Of a DNA stretch of 7,691 bases, positions 1 to 6,438 are shown piece by piece. Location of the stretch: positions 1 to 7,691 of the forward strand of contig JAMPGN010000200.1 in NCBI GenBank assembly GCA_023663915.1. The letters run 5' to 3'. Both the position numbers and the translations under genes were made by a program. The notes beneath the pieces were generated by a model, which did no database searches, was not told where the DNA came from, and worked only from the letters and a program-made list of their open reading frames with translations. Source of the DNA: Eubacterium sp. GTDB lineage: Bacteria > Bacillota_A > Clostridia > Lachnospirales > Lachnospiraceae. How positions within the stretch are numbered: position 1 is the first letter of the stretch; each line of letters opens with the position of its first letter.

Positions 1-946
1 TATCAAGACTATTCCAACCTACAAGCATTTGTATTACATCATCAGGTAAACCGCTGCGAGAGCATGCAGTCGTGAAGTAATGTCTAAGACTATGCCAATA
101 AAAAGGAACACCTAATATTTTTGAAAATGTATCAGCCCAACTATCCATTGTTGTAATAGGAACTTGCTCATCAATATAAACACCATTTTCTTTTCTTGGT
201 ATCAGCCATTCGGATGTAATATTATGTTCTTCTCTATATTTTAGCCATAAATCCAAATATTTCTGAAATCCATTCTTTAATGTATATACAGTAAGTTGTT
301 TTCCCCTAGAACCTCTGCCCTTAGTAGTTACAGTTTCAGGAGTCTTGTATAAAGAACCATATATTACATTATCATTTGTAAAATAAGATAATTTCATTCT
401 AGGTAATTCGGCTTTTCTTCTGCCATTATTCATAGCTAGAGAAAGCATACATGCCTTATCATATTGCTCTTTTTCTATAAGTTTATTCAATAATTCTTGA
501 AGTTGTTCTTCTTCAAGAACAGTCTTTTCTCTTACTGCACATGCAGCAGGATTTTCAATTTTACGAACAATAGGTCTATATCCCTCAAACTCATCATCCA
601 TCATATTTTCAATATAGTTGCTTAAAGAGGATAATGTAGATTTCACTCTTCGCATCCTCGCAGGACTCCAACCCAATGTATTTAAACAATAGTTTTGATA
701 CTTTGCAATTTCGCGCTTAGATAAATCTACAAAGAATTTATTATTGTTATTTTCAAGATTCCAACACCAGAAAATATTTAAGTCATTTCTATAAGCATCT
801 ACAGTAGTTTTACTACGGTCAATTGAAGTAAGATATTCTAGGAAATCATTACCTAACTGAATATTTTCCGGATTGACTTTTGCTAACTTTTCTGAAGATG
901 AAAGATTATTATAAACAGTTTTTCTATTATTCCCCGTGATATTCAC
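1..946 (-). CDS. Tyrosine recombinase / phage-type integrase, 3' end cut by window
   Basis: This gene encodes a site-specific recombinase that would cut and rejoin DNA at an attachment site through a tyrosine nucleophile. I translated 315 codons. An N-terminal SAM-like core-binding domain covers about residues 28-125. The catalytic domain then shows the box I arginine in NNGRRKAEL (about 176), a candidate beta-strand lysine in TTKGRG (209) and the HxxR box HSLRHYFTT (H285, R288). The box II stretch LVGW has Trp311 where many relatives have His; Trp is tolerated in the family. The catalytic tyrosine should lie just beyond the left edge. Codon use is AT-rich, unlike the core operon. The start is uncertain. 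GTG at 946-944 is the only standard in-frame start before ATG at 655, but it overlaps the ribosome-binding site; ACG at 937-935 sits at the ideal distance. Family call is firm; the element it serves cannot be named. Confidence 0.88.
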   Translation of the reverse strand, partial: MNITGNNRKTVYNNLSSSEKLAKVNPENIQLGNDFLEYLTSIDRSKTTVDAYRNDLNIFWCWNLENNNNKFFVDLSKREIAKYQNYCLNTLGWSPARMRRVKSTLSSLSNYIENMMDDEFEGYRPIVRKIENPAACAVREKTVLEEEQLQELLNKLIEKEQYDKACMLSLAMNNGRRKAELPRMKLSYFTNDNVIYGSLYKTPETVTTKGRGSRGKQLTVYTLKNGFQKYLDLWLKYREEHNITSEWLIPRKENGVYIDEQVPITTMDSWADTFSKILGVPFYWHSLRHYFTTACSRSGLPDDVIQMLVGWNSLD

Positions 947-965
947 TCCTTCCGTTCACTAAGTA

Positions 966-983
966 ACCAGTCTCATCACTGGT
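966..983. repeat. Short inverted repeat upstream of the recombinase
   Basis: ACCAGT and ACTGGT form a perfect 6-bp stem around the 6-base loop CTCATC, ending about 20 bases before the recombinase start region. The octamer CTCATCAC occurs here (972-979) and again at 1022-1029. It could be a leader hairpin or a binding site for a recombinase or excisionase; the sequence does not decide this. Confidence 0.4.
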
Positions 984-1014
984 AGGCAAGTAATTTCACT
1001 CCCTGCAGCTCTCT

Positions 1015-1049
1015 AAAAAGACTCATCACCGATAAAAGCGACAACTCTT
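1015..1049 (-). terminator. Possible intrinsic terminator after the minus-strand fragment
   Basis: Read on the minus strand, AAGA and then TTGTCGC can pair with GTGATGA and then TCTT across one G-G mismatch, with a run of five T immediately after. Several pairs are G-U, so stability is moderate. It lies about 20 bases past the stop of the minus-strand reading frame and before the recombinase. Confidence 0.35.
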
Positions 1050-1067
1050 ATAAATTAATCTGATATT

Positions 1068-1409
1068 TTACCAATGAAATAATCGTCTAAAACAATCCAT
1101 TTCGCGAAACATATCATTCATATGTGTCATACGATTTTCCATATCTTTAATAATTTTCAAAGCATCATCTGCATCAAGATTACATTTAACAGAAACAGAA
1201 TATCCATCACGATCAGATGTATTTTCTTTCTTGTCTACCATATCAGGGGCAAACTTAGAAACATAATTGTCAAAAGTTTCTTTATCTACTTTTGTGCCAT
1301 TTACCGTATATTCGTGTTCTGGGTCTGAATATTCATTATAATTTTCATCAATAATATTTTCATTAAGAGAAAGTTCATTATTACTTCTTGATAAATGGGT
1401 TGACGTTTG
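1068..1409 (-). pseudogene. Hypothetical protein fragment lacking its 5' end
   Basis: I do not recognise this protein. On the minus strand a frame of 113 codons runs from an upstream stop at 1412-1410 to TAA at 1070-1068. Its composition looks coding: it is acidic and Asn-rich, contains YTVNGTKVDKETF and ends in MFREMDCFRRLFHW. No ATG, GTG or TTG occurs in frame before ATG at 1241-1239, which would leave only 57 residues and has no ribosome-binding site. The frame fades out exactly in the promoter of the divergent toxin-antitoxin cassette, so I infer the 5' end was lost when the two segments were joined. It lies 121 bases upstream of the recombinase on the same strand and shares its AT-rich codon use, so both probably come from one mobile element. 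Alternatively the 57-residue form is made. Confidence 0.5.
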
Positions 1410-1428
1410 TTATCATATATGATAACAT
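1400..1428 (+). promoter_or_regulatory. Sigma-A-type promoter of the toxin-antitoxin operon
   Basis: The -35 box is TTGACG (1400-1405), followed by a 17-base spacer and the -10 box TAACAT (1423-1428). Transcription would begin near 1435, just before the toxin ribosome-binding site AGAAAGGAAG (1436-1445), giving a very short leader. Confidence 0.7.
1408..1427. promoter_or_regulatory. 20-bp perfect palindrome, probable antitoxin operator
   Basis: TGTTATCATATATGATAACA is a perfect palindrome. It fills the promoter spacer and overlaps the -10 box, so a bound dimer would block RNA polymerase. Autorepression by an HTH antitoxin, alone or with its toxin, is the usual arrangement for this type of module; binding here is inferred from position and symmetry. 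Confidence 0.75.
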
Positions 1429-1444
1429 TGAAACCAGAAAGGAA

Positions 1445-1813
1445 GTGATTATAATTTATGAATTAGAATTTTATAGGAAAGAAAACGGTAAAATTCCGGT
1501 ACAAGACTTTTTATATTCGCTGAATCCTAAATTAAGGGCAAAAGCATTTAGTGATATAGAATTGCTTAGGAAACTAGGCGGTGAGTTAAAAGAGCCGTAT
1601 GTAAAACCGATCAAAGGAAAGCATAATAAAGGCTTGTATGAATTACGGATAAAGTTTTCAAGCGATATAGCAAGGATATTTTATTTTACATATTATAACA
1701 ATAAGTTTGTTCTGCTGCATGGGTTTATTAAAAAAACCATGAAAACACCAGAAAAGGAAATTGATCAAGCAAGAAAATATATGGAAGATTATAAAGGGAG
1801 GGCTGATTCATGA
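1445..1813 (+). CDS. RelE/HigB-like type II toxin (phage Gp49-like, PF05973)
   Basis: The product is a toxin of the RelE/ParE superfamily; relatives are mostly ribosome-dependent mRNA endonucleases that stop translation until neutralised by the partner antitoxin. The family signature is clear: YELEFY near the N-terminus, GLYELRIKF (about residues 63-71), SSDIARIFYF, then VLLHGFIKKTMKTPEKEI (about 89-106), where relatives carry a conserved basic patch. Length is about 119-122 residues, normal for the family. The stop overlaps the antitoxin start as ATGA, so the two are translationally coupled, toxin first, as in higBA. The start is odd. GTG at 1445 is the only standard codon after the promoter, but it lies inside the ribosome-binding site AGAAAGGAAGTGAT. 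ATT at 1454, directly before Tyr-Glu-Leu-Glu, has the ideal spacing and fits where homologues begin. An upstream TTG at 1388 precedes the promoter and is excluded. Confidence 0.88.
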   Translation: MIIIYELEFYRKENGKIPVQDFLYSLNPKLRAKAFSDIELLRKLGGELKEPYVKPIKGKHNKGLYELRIKFSSDIARIFYFTYYNNKFVLLHGFIKKTMKTPEKEIDQARKYMEDYKGRADS

Positions 1814-2094
1814 ATAAAGTTAGCGTATCTTTTGAAGATATCAAGGCTGATATGCTGAAAGATGAAGAGTTTAAAGCAGAATATGAAAAGCTAAGGCCCA
1901 GATATGAAGCGATTGAACAGATCATAAGGGCAAGGAAAGAGCAGAATATCACACAGTCAGAACTTGCCAAAAGAGTAGGAACACAAAAAAGCAATATTTC
2001 ACGGCTCGAAAGCGGAAATTACAATCCGAGTCTGGACTTTCTTGTAAAAGTGGCTGGATCGTTGGGAAAAAGTCTGAGTGTACAGATAAAATGA
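1810..2094 (+). CDS. XRE-family HTH antitoxin (HigA-like)
   Basis: This 94-residue protein would bind and neutralise the preceding toxin and repress their shared promoter. A charged N-terminal half (about residues 1-45, including EFKAEYEKLRPRYEAIEQII) resembles the toxin-proximal region of HigA-like antitoxins. A Cro/C1-type helix-turn-helix follows at about 49-69, QSELAKRVGTQKSNISRLES, and then the usual NPSLDFLVKVAGSLGK helix. The ATG overlaps the toxin stop by four bases, and GGGAGG lies upstream at suitable distance. The 20-bp palindrome at 1408-1427 is the natural operator. A terminator follows within about 25 bases, so the pair forms a self-contained cassette. I am confident in the family; neutralisation of this toxin is inferred from the pairing. 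Confidence 0.9.
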   Translation: MNKVSVSFEDIKADMLKDEEFKAEYEKLRPRYEAIEQIIRARKEQNITQSELAKRVGTQKSNISRLESGNYNPSLDFLVKVAGSLGKSLSVQIK

Positions 2095-2113
2095 TAATGT
2101 TGTATGCGATTGT

Positions 2114-2147
2114 AAAAAGGATTGGCTGGTGCCGGTCTTTTTTCTTT
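2114..2147 (+). terminator. Intrinsic terminator of the toxin-antitoxin operon
   Basis: GATTGGC (2120-2126) pairs with GCCGGTC (2131-2137), with two G-U pairs, around the loop TGGT. Six T and then CTTT follow. Five A just before the stem can pair with the T run, so it may also work from the other side. It closes the cassette before the core operon promoter. Confidence 0.75.
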
Positions 2148-2195
2148 AAAGAATGGCATAATATATGAGGCGAAGAGTGAAAATATATAGAATAC

Positions 2196-2224
2196 TTGTC
2201 CTTTTTGAAACGTTGTGCTAAAAT
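2196..2224 (+). promoter_or_regulatory. Sigma-A-type promoter of the prpC-prkC-rsgA operon
   Basis: The -35 box TTGTCC (2196-2201) is followed by a 17-base spacer and the -10 box TAAAAT (2219-2224). Transcription would begin near 2231, leaving a leader of about 97 bases before the phosphatase start. Apart from this promoter and an inverted repeat across it, I see nothing distinct in 2148-2327. Confidence 0.6.
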
Positions 2225-2234
2225 ATTCAACGTT
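2209..2234. promoter_or_regulatory. Inverted repeat spanning the -10 box
   Basis: AACGTTG (2209-2215) and CAACGTT (2228-2234) are perfect inverted arms 12 bases apart. They flank the -10 box of the operon promoter, a layout that suits a dimeric repressor. No regulator can be assigned. Confidence 0.45.
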
Positions 2235-2327
2235 ATAGTAACATTATTTGCTGTCATTCGTTTGGATTTGTTTTGGGAAAGACGCATTTTTAACAGAAAT
2301 AGCTTAAGGCAAGTGGAGGAAGATACA

Positions 2328-3068
2328 GTGCTTAGGGCCTATGCGATAACGGATATCGGACAGAAGAGACAATTGAATCAGGATTTTATATATCTGTCAG
2401 AGACTCCCATCGGTAATCTGCCGAACGTGTTTATCGTGGCGGATGGCATGGGCGGACATAACGCGGGAGATTACGCATCTCGTTATGCGGTGGAGACCGT
2501 GGTGGAAGAGATCGGTACTTCTTTTGAAAAGAATCCCGTGAAGATACTGGGCAGGGCGATTGAGAAGGCGAATGCGCACATACGGGAGCGGGCGCGGGAA
2601 GAAGCCGCCTATAACGGCATGGGCACCACGATGGTGGCGGCGACCTGTATGGGCAGATATCTGGAAGTGGCAAACGTGGGGGACAGCCGTCTGTATGTGG
2701 TGAACGACCGGATCGAGCAGATCACGCAGGATCATTCGCTGGTGGAAGAGATGGTGCGCATGGGCGGCATCGACAGGGCGTCCGCCAGAAACCACCCGGA
2801 TAAGAATATTATTACCAGAGCCATCGGCGCAAGGGACTATGTGGAGGCGGACTTTTTCAATCTGGAATTACAACCGGGGGACATGGTACTACTCTGTTCC
2901 GACGGTCTGACGAATATGGTGGACGACGAGATGATACGACAGATCCTGACGGGAGGCGGCAGCCTAAAGGAGCGGGCGGAGACATTGGTGCAGATGGCGA
3001 ATGATAACGGCGGCAAAGATAATATCTCCGTGATCGTGGTCGAGCCGCTTATCGATGAGCCCGGCTAA
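2328..3068 (+). CDS. prpC: PP2C-family Ser/Thr protein phosphatase
   Basis: This metal-dependent (PPM/PP2C) phosphatase removes phosphate from Ser and Thr on proteins and counteracts the PASTA kinase encoded next. At 246 residues it is the normal cytoplasmic, single-domain size. Motifs appear in order: NQD (17-19), the metal-binding DGMGG (39-43), GTT (99-101), GDSR (118-121), HSLVEE (136-141), the metal aspartate in SDGL (191-194) and the terminal KDNIS (230-234). All acidic metal ligands expected of the family are present. I chose GTG at 2328 because GGAGG precedes it by eight bases and the protein then opens LRAYAITDIG, as homologues do. An in-frame extension to TTG at 2196 would start in the -35 box. 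The stop is followed by a 58-base gap before prkC. In relatives this gene usually follows rlmN; here a terminator and toxin-antitoxin cassette precede it. Also known as stp. Confidence 0.95.
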   Translation: MLRAYAITDIGQKRQLNQDFIYLSETPIGNLPNVFIVADGMGGHNAGDYASRYAVETVVEEIGTSFEKNPVKILGRAIEKANAHIRERAREEAAYNGMGTTMVAATCMGRYLEVANVGDSRLYVVNDRIEQITQDHSLVEEMVRMGGIDRASARNHPDKNIITRAIGARDYVEADFFNLELQPGDMVLLCSDGLTNMVDDEMIRQILTGGGSLKERAETLVQMANDNGGKDNISVIVVEPLIDEPG

Positions 3069-3126
3069 GACGCGGGCGGATCCGTCGGCATATGGGATAG
3101 AAGGAAATGCAGAATTGGAGTAGAAG

Positions 3127-5247
3127 ATGATTAAGATTGGTATGATGATAGGAGACCGGTATGAGATCTTGGAAAAGATCGGCACCGGCGGTATGTCAGA
3201 TGTATATAAAGCAAAAGACCACAAACTGAACCGTTTCGTGGCGGTCAAGGTGTTAAAGCAGGAATTTGGCGAGAATGCGAATTTTGTATCCAAATTCCGC
3301 ATCGAGGCGCAGGCGGCGGCGGGACTTATGCATCCGAATATCGTCAATGTGTATGACGTGGGGGAAGAGGGCGGTATCCACTATATCGTGATGGAGCTGG
3401 TGGACGGCATCACCCTGAAGAAATATATCGAGAAGAAAGCGCGTCTGTCCGTCAAGGAGGCGATCAGCATCGCGATACAGGTGTCCATGGGCATCGAGGC
3501 GGCGCACAACAATCATATCATTCACCGTGACATCAAGCCGCAGAATATCATTATCTCCAAAGAGGGTAAGGTGAAGGTGACGGACTTCGGCATCGCCAAG
3601 GCAGCCACTAGCAATACGATTACTTCCAATGTCATGGGTTCCGTACATTATACGTCGCCGGAGCAGGCGAGAGGCGGTTACAGCGACGAGAAGAGCGATA
3701 TCTATTCGCTGGGTATCACGATGTTCGAGATGCTCACGGGCAGGGTGCCTTTTAACGGGGAGACGACGGTGGCGATCGCCATCAAGCACATACAGGAGGA
3801 GATGCCGTCGCCGAGGGAGTACGTGTCGGAGATCCCGATCAGCGTGGAGCAGATCGTCTGCAAGTGCTGCCAGAAGAGCCCAGACAGAAGATACCAGACC
3901 ATGGCGGAGCTGATCACGGACTTAAAGCAGTCGCTGATCAATCCCGATGAGGACTTCGTCAAGGTGATCGATCCCGACGAGGAAGCATCCACCCGCATGA
4001 TCACGGACAGGGACATGGCGCAGATCAAGCGGCAGTCCGATCGGAGAGACTCCATGGACGAGGCAATGCGCCTGAAAAAAGACAACAGCCGTTACTACGA
4101 GGAGGAAGAGGAAGAGGAGGAGGACGAAGACTGGGACGACGAGGATTACGATCCCAAGATGGAAAGGATCACTACGATTCTGGCAGTCGTGGCAGCGATC
4201 CTCATCGGCTGTATCCTGATCTTTTTCGTGGGAAAATCCATGGGCATCTTCCACTTCGGCGGTGGGGAAGAGGAGCAGACGCCCGAAGAAGAGACGCAGC
4301 AGGTGGAAATGATCAAGGTAGTCGGCATGAACGTGGAGGACGCCAAGCGCAGTCTGTTGGAGCTGGGGCTGACGCCGGAGATCAAGTATGAGGAAAACAA
4401 TGCCTATGACGCGGGAACCGTGCTCCGTGCCGCTTCGCAGGACGGACTCACGAGCGTCGCGCCGGGTAATCTGGTCAGTCTAAATACAGTGATCGTGATG
4501 ACTGTGGCGCAGGGAACCGACGGCGTGGAGGTGCCGGCGGTGACTGGCAAGTCTAGGGCGGAAGCAACCTCGATACTAGAAAAAGCAGGATTTGTGGTCA
4601 ACGTGACGGAGAGCTATGACGCCGCGGTGGAGAGCGGCTATGTGATCTCCCAATCGCCGGAAGCAGATACGAAAGCGCCGGAAGGCTCTTCCATCACGAT
4701 CCGCGTAAGCCAAGGCGCGGAGGAGAATAAAGTGCGGGTGCCCAATGTGATCGGGCTGACGGAGATGGACGCGACCGTGAATCTGCGGGAGAGCGGACTG
4801 GAAGTGGGAAGCGTCACCCAGACAAACAACGAGGACGCCTCGCTGACCGATAAAGTATGTTATCAGAGCTATTCGGTCGGTTCCTATGTGAATCAAGGAA
4901 CCGTGATCGATCTAAAGATCAGTACCGGGCCGTCCGAGGTGACTTACCGGTATGCGGAGGGCATCACGGCGCCGACGGAAGATCCGGATTACCGGAGCGG
5001 CATGTCGGTTACGATTACGGTTACGACGGCGGATGGCGTGCAGCTTCTCAGTACACAGACGTCTTCCTTCCCCGTGGCGGTCAATTACACGGGCATCAAG
5101 TCAACTGGCGGTGTGATCGAGTTTCATTTTACCGTGGAGAAAGAGGCGACCACCGTCACTGATCCGGAGACAGGAGAGACCGTCACGTCGGAGCCGGTCA
5201 CGGAGGAGAGGACAGTAAGAAGAGAGATCAACTTTACACAGGAATAG
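3127..5247 (+). CDS. prkC: PASTA-domain eukaryotic-type Ser/Thr protein kinase
   Basis: This membrane kinase senses peptidoglycan or lipid II outside the cell and phosphorylates proteins of division, wall synthesis and translation. The 706 residues divide cleanly. The cytoplasmic kinase domain (about 10-270) has the glycine loop GTGGMSDV (19-26), Lys41 in VAVKV, the helix-C Glu60, HRDIKPQN (133-140), DFG (153-155), a Thr/Ser-rich activation loop (161-168) and SPE (177-179), so it should be active. A juxtamembrane linker ends in a strongly acidic run (about 325-342). One membrane helix lies at about 348-369. Three extracellular PASTA repeats follow (about 393-463, 467-530, 536-601), then a non-PASTA beta-rich, Thr-rich tail (602-706). 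The ATG has GGAG six bases upstream; an alternative ATG lies five codons in. The gene sits between its phosphatase and rsgA, the standard order. Also called stkP or pknB. Confidence 0.96.
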   Translation: MIKIGMMIGDRYEILEKIGTGGMSDVYKAKDHKLNRFVAVKVLKQEFGENANFVSKFRIEAQAAAGLMHPNIVNVYDVGEEGGIHYIVMELVDGITLKKYIEKKARLSVKEAISIAIQVSMGIEAAHNNHIIHRDIKPQNIIISKEGKVKVTDFGIAKAATSNTITSNVMGSVHYTSPEQARGGYSDEKSDIYSLGITMFEMLTGRVPFNGETTVAIAIKHIQEEMPSPREYVSEIPISVEQIVCKCCQKSPDRRYQTMAELITDLKQSLINPDEDFVKVIDPDEEASTRMITDRDMAQIKRQSDRRDSMDEAMRLKKDNSRYYEEEEEEEEDEDWDDEDYDPKMERITTILAVVAAILIGCILIFFVGKSMGIFHFGGGEEEQTPEEETQQVEMIKVVGMNVEDAKRSLLELGLTPEIKYEENNAYDAGTVLRAASQDGLTSVAPGNLVSLNTVIVMTVAQGTDGVEVPAVTGKSRAEATSILEKAGFVVNVTESYDAAVESGYVISQSPEADTKAPEGSSITIRVSQGAEENKVRVPNVIGLTEMDATVNLRESGLEVGSVTQTNNEDASLTDKVCYQSYSVGSYVNQGTVIDLKISTGPSEVTYRYAEGITAPTEDPDYRSGMSVTITVTTADGVQLLSTQTSSFPVAVNYTGIKSTGGVIEFHFTVEKEATTVTDPETGETVTSEPVTEERTVRREINFTQE

Positions 5248-5257
5248 GAACGGATGC

Positions 5258-6136
5258 ATGCAGGGGAAGATCATTAAGGGAATCGCGGGATTTTATTATG
5301 TCTATGTGGAAGGACACGGCACTTACGAATGTAAGGCGAAGGGTATTTTCCGCAAAGACCATGTGAAGCCGCTTGTGGGGGACGATGTGGTCATGGACGT
5401 GCTGGACGAAGGAGAACTGCTGGGCAATATCAGCGGGATCCTGCCCAGACGGAGCGCGCTGCTTCGGCCTGCGGTGGCTAACGTGGATCAGGCGCTGATT
5501 TTGTTTGCCATCGTGAAACCCAATCCGAACTTTAATCTGCTGGACAGATTTCTGATCCGCATGGAGCGGCAGAACCTGCCCACGATCATCTGCTTTAACA
5601 AACAGGATATCGCTTCCCCGCAGGAGAAGGAGTCGCTTAGGCAGGCATACGAGACTTGTGGCTATCGGGTGCTGTTTATCAGTGCATTGGAGAATGAGGG
5701 CGTGGATCGGGTCAGGGAGCTGCTAAGCGGTAAGACCACCACGCTGGCGGGACCCAGCGGCGTGGGGAAGTCTTCGCTGATCAACCGGCTGGCGCCGCGG
5801 GCGCATATGGAGACGGGCGAGATCAGCGCGAAGATCGAGCGGGGCAGGCATACGACGAGACATTCGGAGATCATCGCGCTTGGCGAGGAAACATTTATCG
5901 TCGATACGCCGGGATTTACATCGCTTGATATCTCCGAGATCACGAAGGAAGAGCTGGGGCGGTATTACCCCGAATTTGTGCAGTATGAGCCCTACTGTAA
6001 GTTCAGCGGATGCGCCCATATCAGCGAGCCCGCCTGCGGCGTCAAGGACGCGGTGGCGGCGGGCAGGATCAGCAGCGTGCGCTATGAGAACTATAAGGTG
6101 CTGTATCAGGAGCTGAAGGGGCTGCGGCGGTATTAG
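5258..6136 (+). CDS. rsgA: Ribosome small-subunit-dependent GTPase RsgA
   Basis: RsgA (YjeQ, CpgA) binds the maturing 30S subunit, checks the decoding centre and leaves on GTP hydrolysis. The 292 residues show the family's circular permutation. An N-terminal OB-fold (about 1-65) comes first. The GTPase motifs then follow with G4 NKQD (114-117) before G1 GPSGVGKS (165-172), the HTT switch (198-200) and G3 DTPG (216-219). The C-terminal zinc site is complete: C247, C252, H254 and C260 in the C-x4-C-x-H-x5-C pattern. The ATG lies ten bases after the prkC stop, with AGGA eight bases upstream, so it is cotranscribed with the kinase; in Bacillus the homologue is a substrate of PrkC. No truncation is seen. 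In relatives rpe and a thiamine pyrophosphokinase gene usually follow; here AT-rich DNA and BREX genes follow. Confidence 0.96.
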   Translation: MQGKIIKGIAGFYYVYVEGHGTYECKAKGIFRKDHVKPLVGDDVVMDVLDEGELLGNISGILPRRSALLRPAVANVDQALILFAIVKPNPNFNLLDRFLIRMERQNLPTIICFNKQDIASPQEKESLRQAYETCGYRVLFISALENEGVDRVRELLSGKTTTLAGPSGVGKSSLINRLAPRAHMETGEISAKIERGRHTTRHSEIIALGEETFIVDTPGFTSLDISEITKEELGRYYPEFVQYEPYCKFSGCAHISEPACGVKDAVAAGRISSVRYENYKVLYQELKGLRRY

Positions 6137-6438
6137 GCGGCGGGGATTGATTCCTGTGTAAGTCTTTTGATCTTCATATCTTTATATCTTCATAAGGTTA
6201 TATGGTTGGTACGTAATTGGTACAGGGATAGGTTATTTCAAAATAAGAAATTGGCAACGATGGGCTGTGCCTTCATATCAAGAAAAATAAGGATTGAATC
6301 ATGCATGATATGTTTCAATTCTTATATTTTTGTCATTTTGAAGATGTAAGAATATATCTTTTGCTAATTAATGTACGCTTTATCACAATCAAGATTTAGA
6401 AAACGAAACGCTAAGTGGAAGTATGAGGAAAAGTATGA
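6137..6438. other. AT-rich intergenic stretch at the core/accessory junction
   Basis: About 300 bases without a convincing gene. Base composition falls sharply just after the rsgA stop. Two tandem-like repeats are visible: ATCTTCATA at 6170-6178 and 6186-6194, and TTGGTAC at 6206-6212 and 6217-6223. A long imperfect hairpin follows at 6283-6331. A 60-codon plus-strand frame at 6167-6349 has no ribosome-binding site or recognisable motif and I do not call it. The stretch may hold an old insertion boundary. Confidence 0.5.
6283..6331 (+). terminator. Long imperfect hairpin with T run, probable operon terminator
   Basis: The arm AAAAATAAGGATTGAA (6283-6298) pairs with 6314-6331, which reads TTCAATTCTTATATTTTT, with one two-base bulge and one G-U pair. 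The loop contains a nested 12-bp palindrome ATCATGCATGAT (6298-6309). A T run ends the right arm and an A run begins the left, so it could act in both directions. It lies about 150 bases past rsgA and before the regulator promoter. Confidence 0.5.

Noticed and set aside
947..1050. T-box-like leader (minus-strand TTTTTAGAGAGC and GTGAAA)
   Set aside because: A few words resemble stem I of T-box leaders, but there is no TGGTACC-type T-box sequence or antiterminator pair, and the downstream gene is a recombinase.
1122..1328. 68-codon plus-strand reading frame
   Set aside because: It is antisense to the coding-like minus-strand fragment at 1068-1409, has no ribosome-binding site, and its translation is a low-complexity Ile/Phe-rich string.
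1388..1444. N-terminal extension of the toxin to TTG at 1388
   Set aside because: The extension would be encoded by the promoter and operator themselves, upstream of the expected transcription start.
2196..2327. 44-codon N-terminal extension of the phosphatase
   Set aside because: It begins in the -35 box, has no family similarity, and GTG at 2328 has a strong ribosome-binding site and the conserved N-terminus.
3629..3913. Arg-rich plus-strand frame inside prkC, and several minus-strand frames over 2397-6019
   Set aside because: They are shadows in the GC-rich core genes, which have complete family motifs in their own frames.
6167..6349. 60-codon plus-strand reading frame after rsgA
   Set aside because: No ribosome-binding site, no recognisable motif, and it runs through the repeats and most of the hairpin.
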